A DNA stretch of 30,704 nucleotides, taken from contig NW_008705595.1 in the NCBI RefSeq assembly GCF_000186865.1, positions 351,426 to 382,129 of the forward strand, given 5' to 3'. The DNA comes from Aureococcus anophagefferens (Eukaryota; Sar; Pelagophyceae; Pelagomonadales; Pelagomonadaceae). The notes below the pieces were generated by a model. It saw nothing but the letters and a program-made list of their open reading frames with translations, made no database searches and was not told the DNA's origin. Both the position numbers and the translations under genes were made by a program. Each line of letters starts with the position of its first letter. The first letter of the stretch is position 1. This document shows positions 20,079-30,704 of this stretch, in pieces.

Positions 20079-22338
20079 ATGTCAGACAGCAGCAGCAGCG
20101 ACGACCTACCCCTGTCACGGTTGAACCACCAAACTGTTGTGAGGAATCGAGCTGAAGACGTGGTGCAGATTTCGGACAAGGGGAAGGGAACAAGAAAGAA
20201 GATGCGTAGAGCGTCTTGCCACGACTCCGGTTCTGACGGGGAGATATCTGCGATGAAACGCAAGAAAATGAAGAGCGCCGGTAATCTGCGCAGTGGGCAC
20301 AACGAATCAGCGGGAAATAAGAAAGCGATCAAGCTAAAAGAGCTCACGCGTGTGCAACGCGTAGAGCAGGGGATTGCCGCCTTCGAATGGTGGAATTCAC
20401 CGGATCCGCCGGAAGGTAAGGCCTGGCAGACACTAGAGCACTGTGGCATGACCTTTGAACCGCAGTACAAACCACACGGTATTGCAATGGTCTACGATGG
20501 CGTGCCAATCTCGCTAACGCCATACCAAGAAGAACTCGCAACTTTTTATGCAGCAATGCCTGAAGACGGACCGCAGCTAAACGTGTAGCGCAGGGTATCA
20601 CTTTTCTAAATACGTCTCAAGTTACCCTGTGTGGCAGGTGTCGGGCGGGCAACGAGAGATATTTCAGAGGAACTTCTGGGACGACTGGCACAAAGTACTC
20701 GGCAAAAGCCACGCGATCAAGTCCTTTGATAAATGCGACTTCTCCGACATTAGCAAACACCTTGATCGTCTTAAATTTGTCAAACGAGCGGCATCTGATG
20801 CTGAAAAAGTTGTGGCGCGAGAGCTGCGAGATGATTGCCAGCTGCGGAGCGGCTATGCGATCCTGGATGATCATCTAGAGAAAGTTGGGAATTTTCGCAT
20901 GGAACCACCATCGCTATTCCGGGGTCGTGGTAAGCACCCGAAAACAGGCGTCGTTAAGTTGCGCGTGGAACCGGATCAAGTATCAATTAACTGCGGTGCA
21001 TCTCGACCGCCGCCTATTTGCCTTGAGCTGGGCCGAAGTTGGGGTGAGATTAAGCATGATGACACGGTGACTTGGCTTTCAACCTGGCATGAAAACGTGA
21101 TGCAGAGCAATAAATATGTCATGCTCGCAGCGAATTCCTCGCTCAAGGGAAAGTCTGACTTTAAAAAATTCCAAAAAGCGATGCAGTTAAAAGGCTGCAT
21201 TGAACGCGTGCGCCATGGCTACCACAAGAATCTCAAGTCTAAAGACCGCCACCTTAAGCAGCAGGCCACAACTATGTGGCTGATTGACACTCTTGCTCTC
21301 CGTGTTGGCGGTGAAAAGTCTGAAGAAGAGGCAGACACCGTTGGCTGCTGCAGCCTTCGCGTCGAACACTTCACATTTCATAAAACGGGGAAAGATGTCG
21401 ACCTTGAATTCCTAGGCAAGGACTCGATTCTATTCAAACAGTCAATCGATTTTGCTGGTTTCGATGAACATGGCCAACAGGCCTATGATAACATTCGAGA
21501 AATGTGCCGGTCCAAAAAAAAGAACGAGCAGGTCTTCGAGCTTATCGAGCCGACTTCACTCAACGCGCATCTCTCATCAATCATGCCAGGACTCACCGCC
21601 AAGGTTTTCCGTACATATAACGCGTCGGAAACCCTCCAAAACCAATTACCAGATGCCGAGCATGTTCTCGAAATGAGATCCATTGGCGACAAGCTCATTG
21701 CGTACAATGAAGCAAATCGTATCGTTGCAATTCTCTGCAATCACCAGCGCACCGTCTCGGCTGCTGCAGCTACGGGCCTTGAAGCACAAGCTGAAAAGCT
21801 GGAGCAGTTAAAGGATCAGCGGCGCGAGCTGCAGAACATGCGCACAACATTGAAGGCTGGCAAAGACAATGTGCAACTTCATTCCGGTCGAGATCCTACC
21901 AAGCAAGCTCAGCTTGATGTCGACGCTGCTAAAAAGCTAAAGAATGACGCTAAGACTCAAGAACAGAAGATTGCTGCAACCGCTGCGTATGAGGCCGCTA
22001 CGATTAAAAAACGTGAAGCAAATAAGTCCAAACAGGCTGAAGCTCACCGGTTTGCCAAGCTCCCCGATGAGAAGGATGTCTCCAAGCGCATTGATATCTG
22101 GACCGAGAAAATTAAAAAGCTTGAAATTGACCTCCGCAACAAGGAAGAGAACAAAGAAGTCTCTCTTGGCACTTCCAAAGCCAACTACCTAGACCCCCGC
22201 ATCTCGGTCGCCTGGTGCAAACGTTGCGACGTCCCCATTGAAAAACTCTTTTCCAAGACCCTGAAACAGAAGTTTGCCTGGGCTCTCACCGTGGGATCAA
22301 GCTGGCGTTTTGAAGCGATGCCAATCACGGATTCTTGA
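20079..22338 (+). CDS. TOP1: DNA topoisomerase I, type IB
   Basis: Two exons, 20079-20582 and 20638-22338, with a 55-nt GT-AG intron, give 734 residues. The enzyme nicks one strand through a 3'-phosphotyrosine bond and lets DNA swivel, relaxing supercoils in the nucleus. Order: a short charged N-terminus with Ser/Lys-rich, nuclear-localisation-like stretches (KGTRKKMRR, MKRKKMK); core domain from WWNSPDPPEGKAWQTLEHCG through EELATFYAAMPEDG and FQRNFWDDW; catalytic core with LIDTLALRVGGEK and AKVFRTYNAS; a coiled-coil linker (~residues 500-670, rich in Lys/Glu/Ala); and the C-terminal motif SKANYLDPRISVAWCK, where Tyr685 is the catalytic tyrosine. Length is close to the ~765 residues of animal enzymes. 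The ATG at 20079 gives the acidic/Ser N-terminus usual in the family; an ATG further upstream in the same frame would read through the transposon. Confidence 0.95.
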
Positions 22339-22567
22339 TAACATAGGCGTGTTCCTGAAATTAGAGGCCTGTATCTAACCAAGTCGCACGTCAACATGTC
22401 AGCGATTCCGAGCCCCGAATGCTCCTAGCTCGGGTTCCAACGCGATTGAGTCAATAGCTGGCGCGAACTTCACAATGATTTCCGAGGTTGGATTTTCTTG
22501 CAGCTTTTGTTTGCACATTGGCCCAGGGGTCTCTCGTGAGACGGGTCAAACACGCCGACTCGCCTGC

Positions 22568-22690
22568 TTAACATATCCCGCCGGCGGGATATGTTAAACG
22601 CCGCTTCGACTTAGGCTCCACCTTCAACCCCTGCACTTAAACAGGGACCTCAATACCGCCGCTTGTCCTTCAAAGGGGACCTCAGCACCG
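22568..22690. repeat. Dispersed repeat with palindromic core (copy B)
   Basis: Starts with the palindrome TTAACATATCCCG ... CGGGATATGTTAA at about 22569-22595 and continues AAACGCCGCTTC. It matches 3223-3317 in the opposite orientation over roughly 90 bp. Located just downstream of topoisomerase I. Confidence 0.75.
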
Positions 22691-23250
22691 CGAGGCGCCG
22701 CCCACGCCTCGGGCCTGGGACACCCAACGAAGCTGAGTTCGCGACTTGTCCCCCTCCTTAGTCGCCCTTAAGAGCCCCGGGCCTGGCGCCATCTCTGTCC
22801 GGGGAGCCCGTAGGGTCCATGGGGCGGCGGTGCGAAGCGGGGCCGGGTGGGAAATTCGACGCGCTCTACGGCGGCGGCGCCGCCGCGCGCGCCGCCGCCC
22901 CCGGATGCGGAAGTCGCGGCCCCCGGCGAGACCGCGGCGGCGGCGGGCGACGAGCCCGAGCCCGACCCGCGGATGATGGGCCTCCGCGCGCCGCCGTCGG
23001 ACGCGCGGGCGGCGCACGAAACTCCGCGAGCGGGCGACGGTCATCGCGGCCAAGGGCCGCTACAACAAGCAGGGCGCCATCCCGGCGGCGATCTTGGGCA
23101 TGCTCTACGACTTCGTCGAGGAGTGCGACCTCAGCGCGCGCGCGACGTCGGCCTCTTGCCGCGCACGGCGCTCCCCGCGCACTCTCGGGACGGCAATCTT
23201 AGAGCGCTCGCGCGCAAAGCGCGCGATAAAATTTAAGCTGTCCTTGGAAA
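22680..23250 (+). pseudogene. GC-rich block with a possible coding fragment
   Basis: A very GC-rich island. One plus-strand frame from about 23020 to 23130 reads like a protein (RATVIAAKGRYNKQGAIPA, then LGMLYDFVEECDLSARA), but there is no clear start and the codons on each side are compositional. I do not recognise a family. It could be a relic of a high-GC gene or of a mobile element. Confidence 0.2.
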
Positions 23251-23375
23251 TTTTTCGTCGTAAATGCGCTGGAAGCGACCTACGTGTGATCTCCACGAAA
23301 GGGGAAACGGACGCCTTCGGCTCGGCTTGCTATCGCGCACAGCGCGAGAGAAAATTTGGGTCGCGTCGCCCAAAA

Positions 23376-24718
23376 TGTGCAACCTCGCTGAGCCTGGTGC
23401 TACCTGGCACGTCGCTGTGACGTTAACCAGACAGGCACCACAGACACAGAGGAGCACTGTGCTCTCTATGCCTGCTTGGCAGTCACTCCTTCAGTTCGCT
23501 GTCTATAAGACTTGAAACTGGATTAGAATATTTAGGCGTACGGGGTTCGTCCCGGTTCGTCGCGGAAAGTGACATCGCGGATTTCGGCCTGACTAACCTT
23601 TGACGACCGATCTCTCTAGAGAGATAGAGAGATTTCTATCTTCATCTTCATTGAATTGCACCTTGATGTTGCAGTGCACCTTACTGCAAAGAATATAGAC
23701 TGACTTTGATGTCTGTCTCTCTCTCTCTATCTCTATATCTCCATGACTATACTGTAGTACAGTACGCTACACTACCACTACCCTATTACCATCATGCTAG
23801 TACTGTACCTACCCTAGTTAGGCCTTCCTTCCCGTTCCCCTTCTTTATAATCAGTTACTATCTTATGACTGAGCTACCGTAAGGTAGCACACTGACTGAC
23901 TGTTGCCAGGACTCTTTATAGGCAGGAGATGGCTAGAAGAGCCACTAGACTGGTGCAAGATCATCGCAGACGTGGACTCTCTCCATCTATTCCATCCTGT
24001 CAAACTACGTTCAACACAAACTCATCGTTCATGCTAACCGACCATAAATATGCTTCTTTGGCTACTTGTATTGAATGTGTCTTATTGAGTATAGTATTTC
24101 TTTGGATTATGAGCACTCCAGTTTGAGATAGATGATCTCCGATGTTTGATGTTATCATTTCTGACCTATTTCAAACTCTAGAATTGAAGTTTCAATTCTT
24201 TCCTAGTTAGAGGATCCCGATCCTGAGAGTATCCCTAGTTAGGCTCCTCCTCTCCTCTCTTGTACTTTAATTCTCCACGGTTTATGCGTAAGGAGAGTTG
24301 CGAGGCTGAACCTGAAAAGGGAATTCCTCGTAGTCAGTGTAGTGAACTTGAAAAAGGGATCTACCTGAATTGAGTAGCTTCGTAATTCCCCATCATCCCC
24401 GTAATTTACATTACCCTGTTCCCTCACTATCGCGACGTCACACTATGGAGATGACACTGCACTACCCCGTAACGTTTACCTCAACGTTCCTTAGTACCCC
24501 AGTTTTGGGTATTTCTCTCTACCAAGAAGGTACACATCTTGTACTTACAGATGCTAATTCGGTATCTGAAAGGACACCGTGACCTGGCACTTACTTACAC
24601 CAAGCAGGGAAGTGGTGCTTCACTGCTATTCACCTTGAGCGAGACCTACCCCGAACTGTCTGTCTGGTTAGCGTCACAGCGACGTGCCAGGTAGCACCAG
24701 GCTCAGCGAGGTTGCACA
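23376..24718. mobile_element. 1343-bp element with 59-nt terminal inverted repeats
   Basis: The left end 23376-23434 (from TGTGCAACCTCGCTGAGCCT to TAACCAGACAG) is matched by the reverse complement of 24660-24718 with one mismatch in 59 bases. The interior has CT/GA microsatellite (23605-23635, 23716-23742) and AT-richer DNA with no long open frame and no transposase, so this looks like a non-autonomous DNA transposon. GTCGCC follows the right end directly and also occurs five bases before the left end, perhaps a degraded target duplication. The element lies between topoisomerase I and the kinase gene; its right end is 166 bp before the kinase ATG, so it probably adjoins that promoter. Confidence 0.85.
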
Positions 24719-24884
24719 GTCGCCGGACAGTGCACCTGCTGGATAGTAGCCTGACTGACGTCATAGCGACGTTAGGAAGGTAGTAAACTATCCTAACTTT
24801 CTACTCTCTATCTCTCTACGGTACAATAGTAGTGAAAGTACTCCAGTCTTCATTTTAAAAACCTGGCCGGCGAAAACTCCCATC

Positions 24885-27135
24885 ATGGGCTGTGGAACCT
24901 CCTCGGCAAGTAGAGTCGTTTCAGAGACGTCTGTAGTCAACCCGGGCGGTCTGAGTGCGGCTCTGTCTATCGAAGAAGCAGACAAGACGCTTGTTACGAA
25001 CCACAAACCAGAGCTTGATTTTCAAATAAGTGAGCGCATTTCCTGGCGCAAAGGCGATCTAATTGGAGCGGGTGCTAACGGCCGGGTATACCTGGGTCTT
25101 GAAGAAGACACAGGGGCAATAATAGCTGTCAAAGAGATTCTTTTCACTAAAAATGAGTAGATCATATCAGTGTCAGATGAAATGAACATTTGCACTGTGA
25201 ATTCATTAGGCAAGATCTGGAGGAGCTTGTTCAGATGCAAGAAGAGATTGAGCTGCTGCGTTCCTTACATCATCCCAACATTGTAACCTACCTCGGGACA
25301 GATGTGTGCGATGATGATCAAACTCTCTACATATTCACGGAATGGGTCCCAGGTGGTTCCATACAAGTGAGAAAGAGAGCACGCTTGATGCCCGCGGAGG
25401 AAACTATCCACGTCGCGTTATGCCTCGTAGGCGCTCGTCACCAAGTTTGGACGTCTTTCGGAGGCAATTGTGCGCAAGTATGTGGCGCAGCTGCTTGTTG
25501 GTCTTGACTACCTGCACGAGCAACAAGTCATTCATCGTGACATCAAAGCAGCAAACATACTAGTCGACGATCGCGGTACAATTAAGTTGGCAGATTTTGG
25601 TAGTTCAAAGCGGATGGATTCAATGGGCACGATTGGTAATGATAACCACTCTCTCCGCGGTACACCCTACTTCATGGCACCAGAAGTCATCATGCAAACT
25701 GGTCACGGGAGAAAAGCGGACATCTGGAGTGTTGGATGCACCATTCTCCAGATGGTCACTGGGCAGCCTCCTTGGAAGAGCCTCCAACTTGGAACGCCTG
25801 CAGCACTTATGTTTCATATAGTAAATTCGCAGGCACCACCTCCAATGCCGTTTTGCCCCGAGCGTGCATTTCCGTGTTTAGGAGTGATATTGGTGTTTTA
25901 GGTCGACATTGTCTAGGGATCTGCACAGTCTGCTAATGTCAACATTCTCTCGGGACATTGGTATGCGGCCAACAGCTGATGAGCTCCTTTTACATCCTTT
26001 TGTTTTAGCACACGGCGCATCGGCAGAAGCTGTTGCTGCTGGACATCAGGGGCACCTCGAACGGCAAAATGCGCCGCCCATAGTCCCGCAGCGTGAAGCC
26101 ACCACACTCGCGTTGAAGGTTAGACAATTTAGTACTGTGGAGGAAGCCGCAGATCAGACACTCGCACGTCAGGCTATAGGACTGCTAGGTCCGATAGAGC
26201 ATTCATCCATTTGTTTGATGTGTTGCATGTTAGGTGACGACCCCGACATTGCAAAGGGTTTCCAGCTCGAATCATTCCGCATGCCTCCGTGCGAGGAAGC
26301 TGTCGATACACACGGTACGCGGCAGGAGCCGCCCGAAAGGAATGCTAAGTCGGGGAGATGCGGTGATTATGATGATGAAAACAGAGTCGAGCTCTCAAGT
26401 CGACCTAAGAATCGTGATGAAGCGCAGGTAAATTTATTCATTTGCAAGGAAGCTGCTGCCCAGTTTGCAGGCGCAGATAAGCACTTCCCGGGTCGACCCC
26501 CGACAGCAAGGCCACGTGGGGCACCCCCGCCGAGGACAGCCCGCTCAAGCCAGGGGAAATCAAAGGCGGAAGCAGACCTTGCGGCGACATTGCCTGCCCG
26601 GCCAAACAAGTATGATCGACTTCAAGGGGGGCGTTACTTCGAAGAGAAGAGCCCGCTTCTCATGGCTCAACTACCTCCACGCAAGCAGAGCTCATCTCGT
26701 GATTTTGCTGCACCAGCATCCAATCGCAGCTTCGGAAATTTGACCTACAATTGTGGATCTTTATCGACGAACAGATCGCAGAGCGGAAAAGCTAATCACG
26801 CGGGGGTGGTTGCGCATGGTGACGCCCAGGATCCCCGGTCACATGCAGTCAGCCAGCCGCGGCCACTCGCATGGAGTGAATCCTCAGTTGGGCACGACCA
26901 CGAGAACCGTCCAATAATAACTGAGGCGGTAAGAAGACGTGTCTACAGGGTGCAATTGCGCTCACTTGTACTGACAATACTGACAAGATCGACAACGTAG
27001 GCTCGACGTGAACGAGACGCCGAATTGGAAACCGCAAAACAAAAGGCTGCGCTGGACAGAGAGCGTGCTCGCAAAAATGAGCAGTTTCAGCGCGAACTTG
27101 AGACTTTTAAACTGGAAAATATGCGGCACCACTGA
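24885..27135 (+). CDS. MAP kinase kinase kinase (MEKK/NPK1-like), probably N-myristoylated
   Basis: Five exons, 24885-25156, 25210-25366, 25431-25849, 25902-26928 and 27001-27135, with introns of 53, 64, 52 and 72 nt and all phases matching, give 669 residues. The N-terminus MGCGTSS is a typical myristoylation signal with Cys3 available for acylation, suggesting membrane attachment. The kinase domain spans ~53-330: Gly-rich loop GAGANGRVY (61-69), Lys83 in AVKEIL, HRDIKAANI (Asp180), DFG (198-200), TPYFMAPEV, DIWSVGCTILQM and RPTADELLLHPFV. This pattern is that of MEKK-class MAPKKKs, which phosphorylate MAP kinase kinases. The next ~290 residues are low-complexity, and the last 45 form a charged coiled coil (DAELETAKQKAALDRERAR). 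The exon 3 donor (CC|GTTTTG) is weak. Upstream partners cannot be read from the sequence. Confidence 0.92.
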
Positions 27136-27420
27136 GAAGTCTGCATCGGGGCGTCCTCTCGAGAAGCTCGCCGACCTAAGATCTGAGATCTGCGAAGTAA
27201 GCCCTGGCCTAGCAATGGCTTGCGGCCGCAACTCGGCGAGCGAGAGAGGGCCGTGGAGATATAGGAAGGGAGAGAAAGGGGGTGGTAGTGAGCTAGACGA
27301 CCTACCATCATTCAGCCCGAATAAAACTTCAATAAGTCGAATCACTACATATGCATATGCGGATTGAATCAGTGGCCCGGGGACTCAGCTTCTTTACATG
27401 AAGGGGGCATATATATTTTC
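27136..27420. other. Short convergent intergenic spacer
   Basis: The kinase gene (plus) ends at 27135 and TRAPPC9 (minus) at 27421, so 285 bp hold both 3' ends. AATAAA at 27319-27324 on the plus strand is a plausible poly(A) signal for the kinase. Confidence 0.5.
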
Positions 27421-30391
27421 CTAGGCGGGCATGTTCCTGGGCAGAAGACGCGACTTGGGTCTCGCTAGATACCCGAAGCCATCGAACTCTGGCCGTTGTG
27501 CTCCTTCAACACGCCAGTGAAGTGTGCCCAATGAAAGCAGTTTGAGTCTCGTATTATGTGCCCCTGAACGGATATAGTACCACACATCGGTGCCAAGTTG
27601 TCCAACCTGAAACGGAATTGCAGCATCATTGCGAAAGTGATAATAAGAGTGTTCAATCTCAGAATCAATTTTCGTACAAACAAGGCCCAAATTCTTAGTC
27701 AACGCGAATGTGCCCGAGGTATTCCGGGTGAAACCGCCAGAGCTTATTGTGCACTGAATCTGCCCACCGAGGAATCCCCGCGAAAAGTGATCCTGCAGCT
27801 GGATGGAAGCGTGTAAGTATCTTGGATGCCCCTCGAGCTGTTGTCTTAGGCTATCCTGCTCGTCAGGCTCGAAGGTCAAGAATGGCGATAGTGGAAGATG
27901 ACAGCCTTCTAAGACCTCATCTGACGCGCCAAACTGTGGTTCAGCAGGGTGACAAAAAAGGAGAGATCGCACGTGCTCGCCAGGACGATAAGGTGCAGCC
28001 CAGATCTCCAACTTGTCGATGTGGATGTCGCTCAAGTTGTTCACAACTACATGAAGAGTCGCCCGTTCCCCAGGCCGGATCGTCGAAGACCTATGCAACC
28101 AGAATTATCTCGGATCTTTTGAGCAGACCCAGCTGCTATGTGAGGCATGTAGCTGGCAGGTGGCTCTTGACTACCAGCCATAGTCTTTTTGAATGAGATA
28201 GCAACAGTCGGCCTAGGCTGCGGAGAAACAACGCGCCGTACGTTACTCAACTTTGTTTTCTGCCCGGCGCTTTTGGCATTGATCTGTATCCTAATCATCA
28301 AGGTGTTGATGTTCGATATGATATGAACTTCGCCGCTTGTTGCGCAATGGAGGGTGTAACGTCCATCAAGAGCAGATCGACGCCTCGCAACTCGATGTCA
28401 TATTCACTCTGAAGCGGTGACGCATCGAGTGAAAGCGATACAGTTTCGCCTACCGCAAGCACCAGACCCTTGAAACAATGATGGTGTGCCACACACTCCA
28501 TGCCACAGAAATCAAGGTGCGCAGAGACCAGAACGATTCTAATCTTCAATGGATTCTTGATGCAAACCACTGTAGCGTGACGTTCACCTAAAAGTTTTGT
28601 TGGGGCCCAATATCGAACAGTCGGAGCACCTTCGACCCACAGAAGACTTCGTCTCACTCGGCTATCGTCCAGGTCCATTCTACCCCCCTTTGGAAAGGGA
28701 TCGAAGAAGAAAACACGAGCCTCGTCAGTAGGATAAGTATCTCTGCCTCCATTCAACCTCATATTTGCATTGCTCTCTTCAACCGTGGAAAAGTATGATG
28801 ACCGGAAATGTGTAAACTCGAGAAACTTAGAAGAAAGGGCGGGAGTCTGGTAGACTTGAGTCGAGTTTGAGGCCAAACCTAATGAATCCTCTCCTCACTG
28901 CAAGATTTCATTTAAGTAGTTACCTGAATGAAATAAGCTGCTAGATGTCTCCGACTCCGGGCGTGATACTGGCATGTCAGATAACCACAAAGATTGTGTC
29001 TGTGCTTCGACCCGAAGCTCGTGCAAGTTGCATTTGTCAGCGCTTTGCATCTAGATGACAATATTCAGAAGCAGGATAACAACGTTGAACGCAGCCACAC
29101 ACAAGAAGTTTTAAGGCCGCCAGTTGCACGCGACTCCAGCAAGCAGAGCGGCTGTCTCTCCCACTTCCCTGTCGACGAGAGACTCCAAGATCCCATGCAT
29201 TTGCCATACTGCAGATCAAAGAGAGGAGCGCTGTCGCACCATCGAAGTTGCCGCACTCCTAGATCTCATTTGAGCTCCTCAAGAACTGCGATGTCAAATA
29301 CCAGATATGAAAAAGATGCACTGGCCACTAGTGCAATGGCTCTGCGCGTACAGCTCACGCGAGAATAAATAATGGAGCCTGCTGCAGCCACATGGCCACG
29401 TCCTACAGCATCAAAAGTATGGACCTGTAGACAGCCAAGCTCGATCAAAGGCTGGAAAGAGGCTTTACATGATTGCCACATATGCTGAGAAGCTCAACAC
29501 CAAACTTGAGCAGTAGACGTTTTCTGGGTGGCAGTCGACTCGCGTACCATCGGAACATTTTTAGTACAAGTTCCTATCAAGCGCAGAAAAATCAAATTAG
29601 GGCTTTGGTAGCGAAGGGCACATACCGCAGCAAGAGGTGCCAAATGTATTGGATATTTTAGTAGTTCATCCAATGCCTCGCACGCACAAGCAGATACCTG
29701 CAGGACCACAAGTATATCGTTGCTTTTTTTCGTGCACCCCTCCCTCGAATATCCTTCTCGATGTAACGTGTTCTACGCAGTATCTTCAGCACGCATACTT
29801 CCAACTTCTCCTCGGTGGTTTGATTCTCACAGGCAGTGCCTGTGATCTCGACAGCAAAATATGGCACCTCCATACAAATCTGCGTCAGACCTGCAGACAA
29901 AAACTCAAAGATATGTTCGATGATTACTTTGCACACTAGCGATATCTCCGTCCTCCAGGCACGCAAGGGCCGATGCACACCATGTACACAACGCACCTGC
30001 ATACCATTGAGGATCATTTGCAGCTCTGAGCTCTGTGATTGCTTGGGTCGCGTGAATTGCTGCCTATTCACTCGGATCAAGAAGCGCCTTCTGACAATGC
30101 CGACAATACCTCCAAAGGACAGCAACTCATGAGGGCAAGGTCTGCAAAGCGCTTCATCTGGCGAGCTTTTTGCTGCTTGTGGTAGCCCCGGGGAGCCTTT
30201 ATTCGATCGTTGTCCAGTATTGAGGTAAGTGAGAGCCCTGTTATGTTTGCTGGGAGAGAGACATGAATAGAGCGCGGCAATTTATTTTTGCCCAAGCCAA
30301 CAGTTCTTGCGTTCGAGGCTTTCTTAAATGTAGGGTAATTGCTACCGCGGCACCCTAGTGCCGCGCATTCAGTAGCAGATCTAAAGCACAT
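27421..30391 (-). CDS. TRAPPC9: TRAPPII complex subunit Trs120/TRAPPC9, multi-exon
   Basis: Pieces collinear with the TRAPPC9/Trs120 family run right to left. About 30391-30110 includes KARQMKRFADLALMSCCPLE; 30063 onward gives AAIHATQAITELRAANDPQW followed by YAGALCTW, the family's 'xWxAGALEG' block (46-nt intron between). Further exons include ALDELLKYPIHLAPLAA and ELVLKMFRWYASRLPPRKRL (about 29700-29470). The C-terminal beta-sandwich half starts near 28876: FFFDPF...WVEGAP, NPLKIRIVLVSAHL, YDIELRGVD, GEVHIISNINTLMIRI and VVSPQPRPTVAIS. After an intron at 28091-28128 come SSTIRPGERATLHVVVNNLS and the end LPRNMPA. In the family it is a TRAPPII-specific subunit acting with a Rab11/Ypt31-type GTPase at the late Golgi. 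Exons between 28877 and 29470 are unresolved, and no start codon is assigned. Confidence 0.82.
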
Positions 30392-30537
30392 GCACTTACA
30401 TCACTGATCATAAACTGTTGACTTACGTTACAGCATCTGTGTGAAGTGACGAACATGCACGAAAAAGAACCAATTTAACCGCAGCATCAAAGCTACAAGA
30501 TTATAAGTGACGTGTAATCAATTTGTGCCGTTCTTAC

Positions 30538-30704
30538 GTCGTCGCCTGTAAACTTCCTTCCTTGAGGGTAAACAGCATTCCATCGGAGTCCACGTAAATG
30601 GTTGTAGATGAAATTCGATCAGCATCAGCTCCATGTTGCTTGGCGGCATAACGGACTGCCACATTCTCAGCTTTGAGTCGAATGGTCCGTGATGAAATGC
30701 CTGA
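30538..30704 (-). CDS. Partial exon at the window edge, same strand as TRAPPC9
   Basis: A minus-strand frame enters from beyond the window (SGISSRTIRLKAENVAVRYA, then STTIYVDSDGMLFTLKEGSL) and ends at a GTAAGA donor near 30536. It is probably an internal exon. It could be the N-terminal part of TRAPPC9 or the end of another gene; I did not recognise the piece. Confidence 0.4.

Noticed and set aside
19607..20155. Long open frames across the region before topoisomerase I on both strands
   Set aside because: They run through the transposon-like insertion and its GC-rich core in several phases at once; composition and palindromes explain them.
22682..23053. Arginine-rich 123-codon minus-strand frame
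   Set aside because: Almost entirely Arg/Ala/Gly from GC-rich repeats, with no domain and overlapping frames on the other strand.
30064..30109. A 28-nt GC-AG intron in TRAPPC9
   Set aside because: A 46-nt GT-AG intron at the same place keeps phase and gives the expected spacing between the family's conserved blocks.

Overview
This is nuclear DNA from a eukaryote, most likely a protist. The genes are conserved eukaryotic ones: CCR4-NOT subunit 11, coatomer zeta, type IB topoisomerase I, a TRAPPII subunit, a MAPKKK and a PP2C. Most are broken by short spliceosomal introns, mostly about 34-64 nt. Joining exons at these introns restores reading frame and family motifs in five genes. A protein with a dynein-heavy-chain-like segment suggests a flagellated lineage. 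A stramenopile or similar alga would fit, but the sequence does not settle it. Base composition is patchy, with very GC-rich islands (about 380-620, 8150-9080, 12500-12930, 19070-19480, 19690-19900 and 22680-23230) between moderate-GC genes.

Layout. 1-900: GC-rich, no convincing gene. 919-1596: CNOT11 C-terminal module (+). 1903-3082: nested repeats (two ~310-bp direct repeats around a 175-bp tandem duplication). 3569-7590: minus-strand exons of one or two unrecognised helical proteins. 7620-9650: non-genic and GC-rich. 9657-11294: PP2C phosphatase (-), possibly extended 5' by two coiled-coil exons to 12565. 12983-17044: a 1310-residue minus-strand protein joining a dynein-stalk-adjacent helical segment to an alpha/beta-hydrolase fold whose nucleophile serine is missing. 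17558-17607: assembly gap followed by poly-C. 17757-18568: coatomer zeta (+). 19563-20016: a small transposon-like insertion with inverted repeats and 10-bp target duplications. 20079-22338: topoisomerase I (+). 23376-24718: a 1.34-kb element with 59-nt near-perfect terminal inverted repeats. 24885-27135: a predicted N-myristoylated MAPKKK (+). 27421-30391 and probably to the window edge: TRAPPC9/Trs120 (-).

The genes do not form one pathway. Coatomer zeta and TRAPPC9 both serve Golgi traffic, CNOT11 serves mRNA decay, topoisomerase I relaxes DNA, and MAPKKK and PP2C are opposing signalling enzymes. The most unusual items are the dynein-like/pseudo-hydrolase protein, the two mobile elements with readable ends, and an apparent GC-AG intron in coatomer zeta.
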